NCBI GenBank assembly: GCA_014155875.1
Contig: JACEFZ010018306.1
Coordinates: forward strand, 78,501-142,500
Direction of reading: 5' to 3'
Source of the DNA: Cepaea nemoralis
Taxonomy: Eukaryota; Mollusca; Gastropoda; Stylommatophora; Helicidae
DNA length: 64,000 bases
The notes under the pieces are model-generated. The model saw only the letters and a program-made list of their open reading frames with translations, was not told the DNA's origin and did no database searches. Positions 55,415-64,000 of this stretch are shown here, piece after piece. Every line of letters begins with the position of its first letter. Positions within the stretch are counted from its first letter, which is position 1. A program made the translations under genes and the position numbers.

Positions 55415-55435
55415 CAGTGGTTCTCAACCAGGTGG
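55415..55435 (+). repeat. hAT left terminal inverted repeat
   Basis: Starts CAGTGGTTCTCAACCAGGTGG. The core CAGTGGTTCTCAACC is widespread among hAT families. Confidence 0.85.
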
Positions 55436-55529
55436 GAAATCCCCTCCCTCCGATAGGAATTGTAGGGTTTGGATTTCCTGGGGGGGAGGGGGGTGTGGGG
55501 GGGGGGAAGGAATTAAGACCACAGATTGG

Positions 55530-55625
55530 CAGACTGAAACTGGCTTCAGTCCACGCAAAACGCAGTGTGCATATGTCCCGCTCTACTGGCATCGTGTTCT
55601 CAAGTTGATGGTGTTTGCAAGGTAT
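55530..55625 (+). pseudogene. hAT transposase, part left of the LINE
   Basis: A plus-strand frame reads SRSTGIVFSS and, one base shifted, LMVFARYM. This corresponds to the DESTDI...QLMVFVRYV-like region at the start of the catalytic core. It is cut by the LINE after the TSD CAAGGTAT and continues at 58446. Confidence 0.65.
55618..55625. repeat. 8-bp TSD of the nested LINE, left
   Basis: CAAGGTAT, identical to 58446-58453. Joining at this TSD keeps the hAT reading frame. Confidence 0.75.
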
Positions 55626-55629
55626 GTTA

Positions 55630-57390
55630 TCAGTTATCAGTTGGGGTATCTTCATTGCACTCCGGACAAGTCCATAGGTGCTCAGATCCTTCCTCCAGCA
55701 TATGCATCAGCGTCCGGTGGCTAATAGTGCCAGTTCTGTGTTGGTTGACGAGGCACCTCGTTTTCCCAATGTACCTCTCGCGCTTGGCCGTGCCGATTCT
55801 TACTCCCAAGTCTTTCATCCTGGACAGCGATGTGGATTCACTGACGTCAAAGTCCTCTGTTCTCGCCATATCTTTAAGGGCGTTAATAACATCTTCACGA
55901 TCCATGGGCTGGCCATCTACAGGGGGTGCAGAGCCAGCCAGTTTATCAGCTCGTTCATTTCCCTCGACTCCCGCATGTCCCGGGACGAAGATGAAGGTGA
56001 CTTTACGGACAACAGACTTCCGCAGCGACTCAGTCCACTGTCTGCGTACAGCTCCAGCTTCGACCTTCTGAATCATGCTCATTGAGTCACTTAGTACACA
56101 CACGTTGGTATAATGCTGTGATTCCAGCCATATGAAAGCCTGTGTAACTGCCATCACCTCCATCGTCATGCTGCTCGTGGTCATAAAGTGGGCACCACTG
56201 GATTCTTGAACGGTTCGGCCCGCTGAACGGGCTGTAAATGCCCACGCACTTCTCTGCTGCTTTACAACAGATCCATCTGTATAGATGCGCACGTCGGGGC
56301 TATCTGAGTGTTCATAGATGAGCGCGTTGACCTCTGCATTGACAGCGGCAGGGTTCTGCTCTCTGCACCGTCTGTCGAGTGTGATAATGCAGGAGAAAGT
56401 GCACTTAAAAGCCGGAGGCACCGGCACCCATTCCTTGCCGGGGTTGATACTGGTAAGACTGCAGACCTGTCTGACGACATCTTCCGCCCGACCCATCCAT
56501 GATTTGCCCCTCTTTAGCCTGTTACCCTTTTCTCTGAATATAGCATCATGCAGAGGGTGCTGCTCATCTGCACTTATTTTTAAGTATGCACGAGCTCTCC
56601 AGATCTTGATCCTGTGTTCCATTGTCGGGAAGTCAAGGAGGTATCTCATTGCTACACAGCTGGTGTCTCTCGTGCAGCCCAAAATGATGCGCATGGCTTC
56701 GTTTTGTACCTTTTCAAGTCTTCCAATCTGTGTAGGGCTGACAGTGAGGATGGCCAGGGCATACTCGATGCGTGAAAGCACCAGTCCTTGGAACAGAAGT
56801 ATTAGCAGTCTTTGCTCGATATTGGCAGTCGCCATGACTCTCATTGCTGACAAACCTTTTCGAGCTTTCGTTATGACATAATCGACATGATCTCTGAAGG
56901 ACAGGCTACGATCAAGCCTCACGCCAAGATATGTCATTGACTGGGTTCTACTCAAAATGCTCCCATCCATTCTTACTGCCGGCAGGTCTGTGTTCACAAT
57001 ATGGTTGTTTAGGGAGAACCATGTAACCGATGCCTTTGCAGGGTTGACAAGGGCGCCGGCATCAGCACACCATGAGGAAATTCGATCTAGTTCGCCCTGC
57101 ATATCATTGGCAACCGCCTGTCTATCTCGACCCTGTCGATACACGAGAATGTCGTCAGCAAATGACAGAGTCCTACCCCTCCCGTCCAACTGTTGTTCAG
57201 TGATCGGCACCGTATACGCGTTGAATAGTACTGGTGACAGTGGTGAACCCTGCGGCAATCCTGGACATATCGTTATCGGCTCAGAAGACCAACTCCCGCA
57301 TCTTAGCACCACCTTCCTTTGGAGCAGAACTGCAGCTATCCATCGTATAAGGTGAGGGTGCACTTTCAGTCTGAGGAGGGTTTGCATCAA
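55630..57390 (-). CDS. LINE reverse transcriptase C-terminal part and RNase H
   Basis: An intact 586-codon frame. RT: GLPQGSPLSPVLFN (44-57) and TLSFADDILVY with FADD at 77-80, then the thumb (MTYLGVRLDRSLSFRDHV) and a LINE-type connection (LEKVQNEAMRIILGCTR). RNase H: VRIYTDGSV (Asp 372), MTMEVMAVTQAF (Glu 411), VLSDSMSMI (Asp 435) and GHAGVEGNERAD (Asp 482), so all four catalytic residues are kept. The end (LWTCPECNED) carries a cysteine pair, as in many I-group elements. The upstream RT part is at 57391-57845 in another frame. Confidence 0.93.
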   Translation of the reverse strand: MMQTLLRLKVHPHLIRWIAAVLLQRKVVLRCGSWSSEPITICPGLPQGSPLSPVLFNAYTVPITEQQLDGRGRTLSFADDILVYRQGRDRQAVANDMQGELDRISSWCADAGALVNPAKASVTWFSLNNHIVNTDLPAVRMDGSILSRTQSMTYLGVRLDRSLSFRDHVDYVITKARKGLSAMRVMATANIEQRLLILLFQGLVLSRIEYALAILTVSPTQIGRLEKVQNEAMRIILGCTRDTSCVAMRYLLDFPTMEHRIKIWRARAYLKISADEQHPLHDAIFREKGNRLKRGKSWMGRAEDVVRQVCSLTSINPGKEWVPVPPAFKCTFSCIITLDRRCREQNPAAVNAEVNALIYEHSDSPDVRIYTDGSVVKQQRSAWAFTARSAGRTVQESSGAHFMTTSSMTMEVMAVTQAFIWLESQHYTNVCVLSDSMSMIQKVEAGAVRRQWTESLRKSVVRKVTFIFVPGHAGVEGNERADKLAGSAPPVDGQPMDREDVINALKDMARTEDFDVSESTSLSRMKDLGVRIGTAKRERYIGKTRCLVNQHRTGTISHRTLMHMLEEGSEHLWTCPECNEDTPTDN

Positions 57391-58200
57391 GTGCTCGAAG
57401 GATACTCTATTGTATGCGTCCTCTAAGTCTATGGCGGCCGCACATGTCTCTTCTCTGACCTGAAATCCTTCGTAGACATCTTGAGCAAAGACCGCCGCAT
57501 TCAGCCATGACTCTTTGTTAGTCTGTATCCTCCAAGTGTGGGCGGGAAGCAGCCGAGTTGTTCCAAGTCACAAGCAAGTCTGTGTGCTACAATTTTCTCC
57601 AGTAGCTTGCCAGCAGTGTTCTGCATCGTAATGATTCTGTAGCCGCTTATCTTGGAATGGTCTTTGTTCGGTTTTGGCAGTGGCAGCAAGTAGCTGTGTA
57701 GCCATTCCTCTTTGATCTGACCCCTCTGAATACTGGTGTTGAATTCTCTGGCCAGTTCTTCCATGTCATCATCTGACATCACCAGTAGGTCACCATATCG
57801 GATGCCGTCTGGGCCTGGGGCGGTGTTGGGTGATTTCTTGAGCATCGAACCTATTGTCTCAGATGTGATTTTGCATTCTTCGTCTGTCCCGACCCCCTAG
57901 CGAAGCTGAGAGAGTGTCGTTGTGGTCCTCTGTCTGGCGGGCTCGTCTTTCTGGTCAGTCTGCTCTATGTAGCGTGCACGAAGGGCCTTACCTTTATCCG
58001 CATCCGACTTTTTCCATGTGAGGTCTGTACCTTGAAAGTCTGAAATACCCCTACGTTGTGCAACGCCGTTCATGCTCTTATGGAGGCGCCAGAATGTCGC
58101 ACACCTTCCTGCAGAACTCGTCCCATTTCTCGGCCTTGGCCTGTTTGGCGCAGGATTTTAATAAAGTCACTGTCCTATGGACCTCAGTCTTCAGGTCCGC
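57391..58200 (-). pseudogene. LINE RT N-terminal part (motif A and upstream)
   Basis: Frame 57845-57501 gives SPNTAPGPDGIRYGDLLVMS and LPLPKPNKDHSKISGYRIIT, the fingers region. After a frameshift near 57510, the frame continues ESWLNAAVFAQDVYEGFQVR and AAIDLEDAYNRV, with the motif A Asp, directly into 57390. Upstream (about 57850-58200) are further matching codons interrupted by a TAG near 57898, without an endonuclease domain. Confidence 0.85.
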
Positions 58201-58445
58201 CAACTAAACCTGTGGCATGTTAACCTTTCTGGCTTTTTGCCAGTCTTTGACAGCCTGCCTCTTTCCCAGCCATGCCTTCTCGACCTGTCCGAGGTGTCGT
58301 CTGTTAAAGAAGCCATGAAACCCCGCGACATTGACTGTTCCGTCGCCGAGCTATTGTAAGACTACAATATCGTTTCCGAGGAGTAGTTTTTCAAGAATGG
58401 GTTGGCGTTGACTAAATTATGCACAGTTCCAGTACAGTACTCTCT

Positions 58446-58453
58446 CAAGGTAT
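58446..58453. repeat. 8-bp TSD of the nested LINE, right
   Basis: CAAGGTAT, identical to 55618-55625. Confidence 0.75.
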
Positions 58454-59618
58454 ATGCATTCAGCATCATTTAAAGAAGCGATCCTTTGTTTCTCCTATTG
58501 AAACAACTACCAAGGCCTTTGATATTTTGGAAAAGGTTTCATCGTTCCTTCAATCACAAAACTTTTTATGGGAAAGTTGTGGGTGCAGACCAGCTATGTT
58601 GTGGATCAAATGAGGATTTCAAGTTAGTGTGAAGAGACGCGCCCCAAAAGTGAACGGCACTCAAAGAATGATCCACCGTACGGCAAATCCTCCAAAACAC
58701 TTTCAGCTGCATTGAGGAAGGTATAGGATCAAACCGATAAGATAGTGAATGTTGTCAAAGGAAGAACTCCCAATTGACGCTTTTTCAAGCAGTTATGCAC
58801 AGACATGGATGCAGACCACCATTTGTTTATTTTCCACACATAAGTTCGATGGCATGATTATATGAGCTGAGAGACGAGCTCAAATTATTTTTTGAAGTTC
58901 AGGGTGAGATGGAATTTGTTGTCTGGCTGGATGGAGAGGAATGGATCATGCACCTTCCCTGTTTAGGTGATATTTTTTGAGCAGCTGAATAAACTCAATC
59001 TTCAGATGCAAGGAAGTAATACAAATATCATACAATTTGTGGATGCCTTTAAAGCTTTTATTAGCAGGCTGGAAAATCGGAAAAAGAAGATCAATATGAA
59101 AAATGTTGCAATTTTTGAGAAGGTGTCATCCGTTCTTGTTGTTGATGGTAACAACCAACTACTTCCACAATTTGCAAACAATGAAATTTTCAGCATTTGG
59201 CTGCACTAGGAAATGAATTTGAGCGATATTTTCCTGAATGTAATGATGATGAGTTGGGTTTGGTGCGAAAACCATTCACATTATCAGTTGAAAAAGTTTC
59301 GGATGAATGTCATGATGAATTTCTAGAGCTGAAAACTAATTCAGGAGTAAGAGATGTTTTCTATGAGAAAGCAATAACGGAATTTTTACCTTTGATGTGC
59401 GATTCCTATCCAAATGTTGCAGAAATAAAACAATCAGTGCATTGCTTCCATTTGTGACATCATAACTTTGTGAGTCAGGCTGTTCAGCTTCTTTGGAAAC
59501 TAAAACGAAACGACGTAATAAGTTAAACGTTGAAAATGATCTCGGTTGTGCCATTTTAAGCACTCCTCCGCGTATTTCAGAATTGCCGTGGAAAAAACAA
59601 TCACAAAATTCTCATTGA
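58446..59618 (+). pseudogene. hAT transposase, part right of the LINE
   Basis: Decayed but recognisable ZBED5/FAM200-type transposase. Blocks in order: ETTTKAFDILEKVSSFLQSQ, LWESCG (CVGVCTDGA region), GFQVSVKRRAPKVNGTQRMI (before the THCILHR-like block), ELRDELKLFF and LGDIFEQLNKLNLQMQGSNT (58960-59025). FANNEIF, RYFPECNDDELGLVRKPFTL, ITEFLPLMCDSYPNVAE and finally KLNVENDLGCAIL with TPPRISELPWKKQSQ follow; these last belong to the hATC dimerisation end. A TGA at 59616-59618 ends it. At least six stops or frameshifts. Confidence 0.9.
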
Positions 59619-59930
59619 TTACAATCTTCATTTGAATGAAATTAATTACAAATCTACAATATCATGGTTTTCTAATCAGCGTTTTGTTTAATGAAGCACA
59701 ATTTTCTGGCATTCTGGTGTCGTGTATTAAGTTACATTTCATTCATTGAAGTTTCAACTATTCGTTTATTGTAATATGATTAATTTGATGTGTTAACAAC
59801 ATGTTTTGAATGTGAAAAAGAAAATGATTTTATTTAAGTTTGAATATCCATCAGTATATTTATTTGCCATTAAATGTATAAAGCTACACAGATTATGTAC
59901 AAATATAGAAGAAAATAAGCAATTTCAGTA
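59619..59930. other. hAT 3' non-coding region
   Basis: AT-rich sequence after the transposase stop, with nothing else visible. Confidence 0.5.
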
Positions 59931-59934
59931 TTAT

Positions 59935-60125
59935 TTCGAGAAGCGGCTGACCGGGTGGCTAGAATGCCGGATTCTCCTTCGGGAGACCCGAGTTCGAATC
60001 CTCTGTAAGGTGTAGAGTTTTTTTTTCTGTCAGGGGCAAAATGAAAACTCTGACCTGCACAGTTCGCGGCCACTGCACTAGCTATTCGGCCTTAATTCCT
60101 CAGGCTCGAGACCCCCCTACCACAC
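59935..60125 (+). repeat. tRNA-derived SINE in the hAT right arm
   Basis: Begins AAGCGGCTGACCGGGTGGCT. TGGCTAGAATG fits box A, and AGTTCGAATCCTC (59990-60002) is a near-perfect box B. The body and a short poly-T follow. A tRNA-like start without a clean acceptor stem indicates a SINE. Confidence 0.65.
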
Positions 60126-60300
60126 ACCGCAATGTACTACTATATTGGCAGTCATTTTCATTCCATTTACTGCCAACATATTACCTACATATTGGCAGTA
60201 AATTACAATTTTGACAGTATTATAGACATATTATTTTAAATGCACCTTTGGAGGCTGAGAATTTTGGAAAGTGAGGTGAACGGGTGCATGGGCCAAAACA

Positions 60301-60315
60301 GGTTGATAACCACTG
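60301..60315 (-). repeat. hAT right terminal inverted repeat
   Basis: The reverse complement reads CAGTGGTTATCAACC, one mismatch from the left TIR. Confidence 0.85.
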
Positions 60316-60323
60316 TGCTAGAG
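60316..60323. repeat. 8-bp TSD of the hAT element, right
   Basis: TGCTAGAG, identical to 55407-55414. Confidence 0.85.
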
Positions 60324-60579
60324 GATCGACTTCAATGCGCCGGGTGTTATCCAAACCGGTAATGTCTTCATCTGCAGGACAGTTTACATTTTTAGGAGAC
60401 ACTTGAAGCTACGCATTGGAGCTACGCAGTTCTTGCTTAGTGAGTCTCTTTTGGCACGCCGCTCTGCAGGAAGAGGCCGAATAATATATGTTAAACCTCC
60501 CTATGCTGTTAAGTTGACCATATTGTTTCCAGACCTTTTTAAAATTCACGCAAGGCATATGTTTATCTACGCTTACATT

Positions 60580-60590
60580 TATAATATAAA
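60580..60590 (+). promoter_or_regulatory. TATA-like element of the host gene
   Basis: TATAATATAAA lies 35-45 bases before the first possible start codon at 60625. It could set the transcription start, but an upstream non-coding exon cannot be excluded. Confidence 0.4.
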
Positions 60591-60624
60591 CATTTTCTGC
60601 AATTAGCCATGCACATTTATAGAC

Positions 60625-60935
60625 ATGTCCATGTTACAGATGAGATCTCTATGTGTCATTGTGGCTTTGATGACTGTTGCCATTGCATCGCCAGTGGATG
60701 AATCTGTGGTGTACAAACGAATTGTTGCTGGCCTGCTTGGAGGCGATAAAGGTGGACTTGTAGGAGGTCTCCTTGGAGAAGGTGGACTTGTAGGTGGTCT
60801 CCTTGGAGAAGGTGAAGGCGGACTTATAGACGGTCTTATTGGAGGAGAGGGTGGATTTCTTGGTGGCATAATTGGTAGTATACTGCAGACAGTCCTCGGT
60901 CTTATTAGCGGTTTAACAGGAAAAACATCCCAACC
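60625..60935 (+). CDS. Secreted Gly/Leu-rich protein, exon 1
   Basis: Encodes residues 1-103 of a probable host protein. A signal peptide is clear: MSMLQMRSLCVIVALMTVAI with cleavage expected after A-I-A (residue 21). An acidic stretch then ends in Lys31-Arg32, a possible dibasic processing site, and a Gly/Leu-rich repeat follows (GGLVGGLLGEGGLVGGLLGE and similar, about 35-80). It ends at a consensus donor (C-GTAAGT, 60936-60941) whose TAA would also be a stop if unspliced. Exon 2 at 63326 joins in phase. Met 1 or Met 3 or 6 could be the start. The function is unknown; an antimicrobial-like, neuropeptide-like or structural secreted protein would all fit. Confidence 0.72.
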
Positions 60936-61057
60936 GTAAGTGCCTCTTATATTCGAAGCTATTTTGATTTAGTTGGACTTTGCTCGACGATGACGTATTA
61001 GGACATTTGATTAGAGAAGAATTATATAAGATACAGTAAATACCACGAACATATAGA

Positions 61058-61063
61058 AATAAA
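61058..61063 (+). promoter_or_regulatory. Candidate polyadenylation signal
   Basis: AATAAA, 119 bases after the in-frame TAA at 60937-60939. If used, a single-exon 104-residue product would be made instead of the spliced form. Confidence 0.4.
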
Positions 61064-61224
61064 CACTGGGTTCTCGTGTCGTTTTTATTATATTTGTTCC
61101 TTTACAATTATAAAAACTTTAGTGGTAACCATTGCACATCTGGGAGCCGTGGCAGCGGAGCAGATAACCCGTCTGCATGCAGTATCGATAGTCAGGTGTT
61201 CGATTAATTTTACACATTGGCCCT

Positions 61225-61400
61225 GCTTCCATTTCACCCCAGTCTGAAATAGTACATTATTAAGGATGATGCTAGACCCATATTTATATAGAACAATTGA
61301 CACTACAGGTCCGTTATTGTCAATATCACTCTGGCCAGCTTCACTGCCCACGACAAGTCTGGTACCAGCTTTAGGCTGGCTGGACCTGGGGGTCCGGATA
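61225..61400 (-). repeat. SINE copy without clear tRNA head
   Basis: The minus strand contains CAGCCTAAAGCTGGTACCAG and, further on, TATAAATATGGGTCTAGCAT. The latter is the segment that became the 41-bp satellite at 53241-54585; here it is present once. Confidence 0.7.
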
Positions 61401-61414
61401 CAAACATGACCTGT

Positions 61415-61567
61415 AATTAGCAATGCACATATTGTGCCATGTCCATGTTACAGATGAGATCTCCGCGTGTCCTTGTGCCTTTGATGACTGTTGCCATTGT
61501 ATCGCCAGTGGGTGAATATCTGGAGGTGAACACACGCATTATTTCTGACCTTCTTGGAGAAGGTTAG
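61415..61567 (+). pseudogene. Truncated duplicate of the Gly/Leu-rich gene exon 1
   Basis: Homology to 60601-60770 starts at AATTAGCAATGCACAT and runs through the signal peptide. The frame from ATG 61439 encodes MSMLQMRSPRVLVPLMTVAI, then VSPVGEYLEVNTRIISDLLG and a stop at 61565-61567. The Gly repeat is missing, and the copy runs straight into a SINE. The signal region has lost hydrophobicity (C-V-I-V to R-V-L-V-P). It is most likely a dead tandem duplicate inside the intron. Confidence 0.75.
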
Positions 61568-61710
61568 GCTGTTTTAAAACACCCAGTTTTAGGCTGGGAG
61601 AGCCTGGGAGTCCAAACGAATGTTAAAAATGCGCTACAATGCGAATTCGAATAATAACCACAGGGCCGGCAGGCACACGTCAAGCGACTACACTACCGAG
61701 GCTCGCCATG
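61568..61710 (-). repeat. SINE copy that truncates the exon duplicate
   Basis: The plus strand shows CAGTTTTAGGCTGGGAGAGC, ACGAATGTTAAAAAT, GCGAATTCGAATAAT (box B in complement) and GGGCCGGCAGGC. The order matches the SINEs at 54586-54765 and 62180-62415. Confidence 0.7.
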
Positions 61711-62179
61711 TGTAAAAGAGGTATCGGAAATGTTACTGAATGTAAAGGCGGGCTGCACGATATCGACCACATCAAACATCCAGTGTTAAAACGTGTATAC
61801 AAATATGGAGACAGAACCTTATATCTCATAATATTACATGTGTTAAAAGGTTTTCTGAACATCTATGACAAATGTACTTAGCATACATTTGTATAATATT
61901 AGCATGCAAGACAAACATTGCTACAATCATCTTACAGTGATAGTTTACAATGTTCAAACGTCGTCGTGTGCTGCGACGTTTGTATAAGAAACAAGCTGAA
62001 ATATAGGGGTAATTGCATATCGTTGCTGTTATACAGCTTTGGTGTTTTTTTTTGTTTTTTTTATGTTTGTTTTTTTTTCATGCTTGTGGTAGTCTAATTG
62101 TTGTTGGCTATATTTCAACAAATACCTCTCATGGGATAACAAAGTCTGGGGGATTACGTAAATAAAGGAACTTTTGCAC
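61711..62179. other. Intronic sequence, no feature recognised
   Basis: T-rich in part (62045-62080). Nothing protein-like. Confidence 0.4.
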
Positions 62180-62415
62180 CATTTAAGGCACATTCAGCGT
62201 ATAGTGCTGATCCCATATTTTTATAGACAAATCTGCACTCGTTGGGTGTCGCATTTGCTTCCCCAAAAGTTTATTAGTACCAATTTCAGGCTGCGTCGAC
62301 ATGCGTTCCAAAGTGAATATTAACTTCGTATACGTCCCTTTGCGGATCGAATACATGACCACCGGGCCGGCAGGCGAACGTCCAGCCACTACGCCACCGC
62401 GTCCACGTTTCTGGA
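62180..62415 (-). repeat. tRNA-derived SINE, best-preserved copy of the satellite-donor family
   Basis: The minus strand starts near 62405 with GTGGACGCGGTGGCGTAGTG (box A TGGCGTAGTGG). Box B (GTATTCGATCC) is at about 62343-62353. It then runs through CAGCCTGAAATTGGTACTAA to a tail with GATTTGTCTATAAAAATATG (single copy of the satellite segment) and CGCTGAATGTGCC at the 3' end. Confidence 0.75.
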
Positions 62416-62660
62416 ACATTGGGTAAAGAACAGTGTCTCGGAAAACTGTCTGTAGAAATTGTCCACGTGACACCATCTTGCAGCACTGACACCGATAACG
62501 TTGGCATAACATCACGTGGTCAATATGATTTGAGGGCTTATGAACGGGGCTAGGTTAAAGGTCAATAACTGCTTATTTTCACAACTGATTACAGTAGTTT
62601 TATGTGTCACATATCAATGTTTTTCGCTCCTTTTCCAACTTTCGTATCTCTCTCTGTCTC
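62416..62660. other. Intronic sequence, no feature recognised
   Basis: Non-coding; leads into the CT-rich tract. Confidence 0.4.
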
Positions 62661-62723
62661 TTTTTTCGTCTCTTACTTTCTTCCTGTCTGTATCCTTTCT
62701 CTTTGTTCCTTCACTTTCATTCT

Positions 62724-62783
<60 letters not shown>

Positions 62784-62965
62784 ACTCACTCTCTCTCTCC
62801 TCACTCTCTCTCCCCCCTCACTCTCTCTCCCTCTCTCTCTCTTCACTCACCTTCTCTCTCCCTCTCTCACTCTCTCTCCCTCTCTCTCTCACTCTCTCTT
62901 CGCTCTCTCCTCACTCTTTCTCTCTCACCTCTCTCTCCACACTCTCTGTCTACTCTCTCTCTCCT

Positions 62966-63007
<42 letters not shown>

Positions 63008-63016
63008 ATCTCTCCT
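62661..63016. repeat. CT-rich microsatellite, (CT)n with interruptions
   Basis: CTCT runs from about 62730 to 63003, broken by CACTCA and CCCCC motifs. Frames of up to 191 codons across it are Ser/Leu artefacts. Confidence 0.95.
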
Positions 63017-63019
63017 AAT

Positions 63020-63240
63020 GCACCCACTGTGGTTTAGACGCATGTTTCGCCCTACGAAGGTTGTGGGTTCGATCCCGGACTTCATTATTCGGTTCAGGTG
63101 TGCAATTGTCTCGGAGACTTCTAGGTTGCTAGAGCAACGGAGTTCAGCCTTGTGTGACGTTTGCATCAGGCCGCCCTGAGGGGAGAGACCGAGCCATATG
63201 GGATGAAAACCGGGTCAATGTAGTTGATCCTCTGACCCTC
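63020..63240 (+). repeat. tRNA-derived SINE, second family
   Basis: Box A TGGTTTAGACG at about 63030 and a perfect box B GGTTCGATCCC at 63067-63077, with a body containing GAGACCGAGCCATATGGGAT. The body recurs headless at 24795-24890. Confidence 0.75.
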
Positions 63241-63325
63241 AACCCCTACCCACACAAGACAAACTGACCTACACTTGTTAAATAAATACAAATTGTCTGT
63301 GAATAAACCAATGTTCACATTTCAG

Positions 63326-63452
63326 AGAGATATACGCCGAGTTTCGTAAACTTCCATTGGAGAAACTGTGTCCCGTATGCGACCGTCTTCAGAATCCTGC
63401 GCATATCAAGGCTTGCCATCAATACTGTCAGGAACAGAACTATACGGGATAG
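63326..63452 (+). CDS. Secreted Gly/Leu-rich protein, exon 2 (cysteine tail)
   Basis: Preceded by the acceptor CACATTTCAG. The first base completes a Pro codon with the CC of exon 1, and 41 codons follow: EIYAEFRKLPLEKLCPVCDR, LQNPAHIKACHQYCQEQNYT and G, then TAG at 63450-63452. It has four cysteines in a C-X2-C-X11-C-X3-C pattern. The joined product would be 145 residues. The phase match, acceptor and donor are what support it; there is no homologue I can name. Another GTAAGT follows the stop (63459-63464), so a 3' UTR intron is possible. Confidence 0.6.
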
Positions 63453-63464
63453 TAATACGTAAGT

Positions 63465-64000
63465 GATACTTTAAACACAGAAGTATTTTAATGATATAGA
63501 TTCATTATCAATATTATCATAATGGTACTTTTCTATGAGATATTTCGGTTATGGTCCTCCTATTTTCTAGCCGATTGCATCCACTCTTGTTTTAAAATCC
63601 GTCCATGCAATGATGCAGGTCATGCGCATTAATTGCTCTGGCTGTATCCCCCTCCCCCCGCCCCACTTATGTCTCTGTTAGAGTTACTAATGCTGCATTA
63701 TCTTTCATGTGTCCTCTTCTCATGATGTGACTACCATCTTCTTCTGTGCGTGCCGGATCTGTGACAGACATCGGACATCATGACTCTCCAATCCTGCATG
63801 TTTTCTTTTATTTTGATGAAGTTGGTGTTGCTTATACTATTATTTGCTCTCTACCTGGTTGTACTTTCCTATAATCTTCCTTTGTCTACCCCTGCCTCTC
63901 TTGCCTATAAGGTCAGTCTCTCTATTTCATCACTTCTGTTGATATACCCTACCACTTTCATTTGTCTGTTCCTCATGGTTTTGATGAGTGACCGTGTTAC
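63465..64000. other. No gene recognised
   Basis: Unique-looking DNA to the window end. It may contain the 3' UTR or a later intron of the gene above. No AATAAA is visible directly downstream of the exon 2 stop. Confidence 0.4.

Larger units (their letters stand above)
55626..58445 (-). mobile_element. 5'-truncated LINE with RNase H (I/Jockey-group-like)
   Basis: Flanked by CAAGGTAT on both sides and inserted inside the hAT transposase. On the minus strand it encodes RT and RNase H but no endonuclease, as expected after 5' truncation. The 3' end carries a short tandem tail (ACTGATAACTGATAAC near 55626-55642). Confidence 0.85.
55415..60315 (+). mobile_element. hAT DNA transposon (ZBED5/FAM200-like transposase) with nested LINE and SINE
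   Basis: The left end CAGTGGTTCTCAACC and the right end (reverse complement CAGTGGTTATCAACC) are hAT-type TIRs matching at 14 of 15 positions. They are flanked by the 8-bp TSD TGCTAGAG. The interior holds a decayed transposase on the plus strand, split by a LINE (55626-58445). The transposase N-terminal third, with the BED finger, is missing. A SINE lies in the right arm. Confidence 0.9.
60936..63325 (+). other. Predicted phase-2 intron of the Gly/Leu-rich gene
   Basis: Bounded by GTAAGT and TTTCAG. It contains a truncated exon 1 duplicate, at least three copies of one SINE family, another SINE and a CT-rich microsatellite. It also holds AATAAA at 61058-61063, which could end a short unspliced transcript. 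Confidence 0.6.

Noticed and set aside
63020..63095. True tRNA gene
   Set aside because: Good box A and box B, but no acceptor-stem pairing or anticodon arm that I can fold; followed by a shared SINE body.
62540..63179. Ser/Leu-rich proteins of 138-191 residues
   Set aside because: Readings of the CT microsatellite in three frames.

Overview
The window looks like a repeat-dense piece of an invertebrate nuclear genome, most plausibly a lophotrochozoan and perhaps a gastropod mollusc. That placement is an inference from the mix of retroelements, SINEs, satellites and one spliced gene. There are no bacterial operons, ribosome binding sites or CRISPR arrays. Almost everything recognisable is mobile DNA, and only one locus looks like a host gene.

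Region 1 (1-9 kb): a decayed non-LTR reverse transcriptase copy split by a 596-bp insert with a 12-bp target duplication, a CR1/Jockey-like RT tail, a GC-rich patch with three hairpins, and on the minus strand a broken Ty3/Gypsy-type element. That element's domain order is NC - protease - integrase - RT - RNase H, with integrase before RT as in Gmr1-like elements. Region 2 (9-25.6 kb): a 54-bp minisatellite, a second copy of the first LINE, decayed LINE ORF1 and RT pieces, microsatellites, a compound CTGT repeat and about 2 kb of almost pure purine sequence on the plus strand.

Region 3 (25.6-51.8 kb) is a nested structure. An old LINE is cut by a complete minus-strand Gmr1-like LTR retrotransposon with roughly 2-kb LTRs and a 5-bp TSD (ACGTG). 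It encodes a gag with a SCAN-like segment and two CCHC knuckles, then protease, integrase, RT and RNase H. Its integrase is itself split by a 17.2-kb tandem array of a second, apparently non-coding LTR element: four 269-bp LTRs separated by three internal regions of about 5.35 kb, flanked by a 4-bp TSD (GCTC).

Region 4 (51.8-60.3 kb): a tRNA-like SINE whose 3' tail has expanded into about 33 tandem copies of a 41-bp unit, then a hAT DNA transposon with TIRs and an 8-bp TSD. An RNase-H-bearing LINE is inserted in the hAT transposase reading frame with its own 8-bp TSD, and a SINE lies in its right arm.

Region 5 (60.3-64 kb): a probable two-exon host gene. Exon 1 encodes a signal peptide, a dibasic site and a Gly/Leu-rich repeat; exon 2 encodes a four-cysteine tail in the matching phase. 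The intron holds a truncated duplicate of exon 1, several SINEs and a long CT-rich microsatellite.
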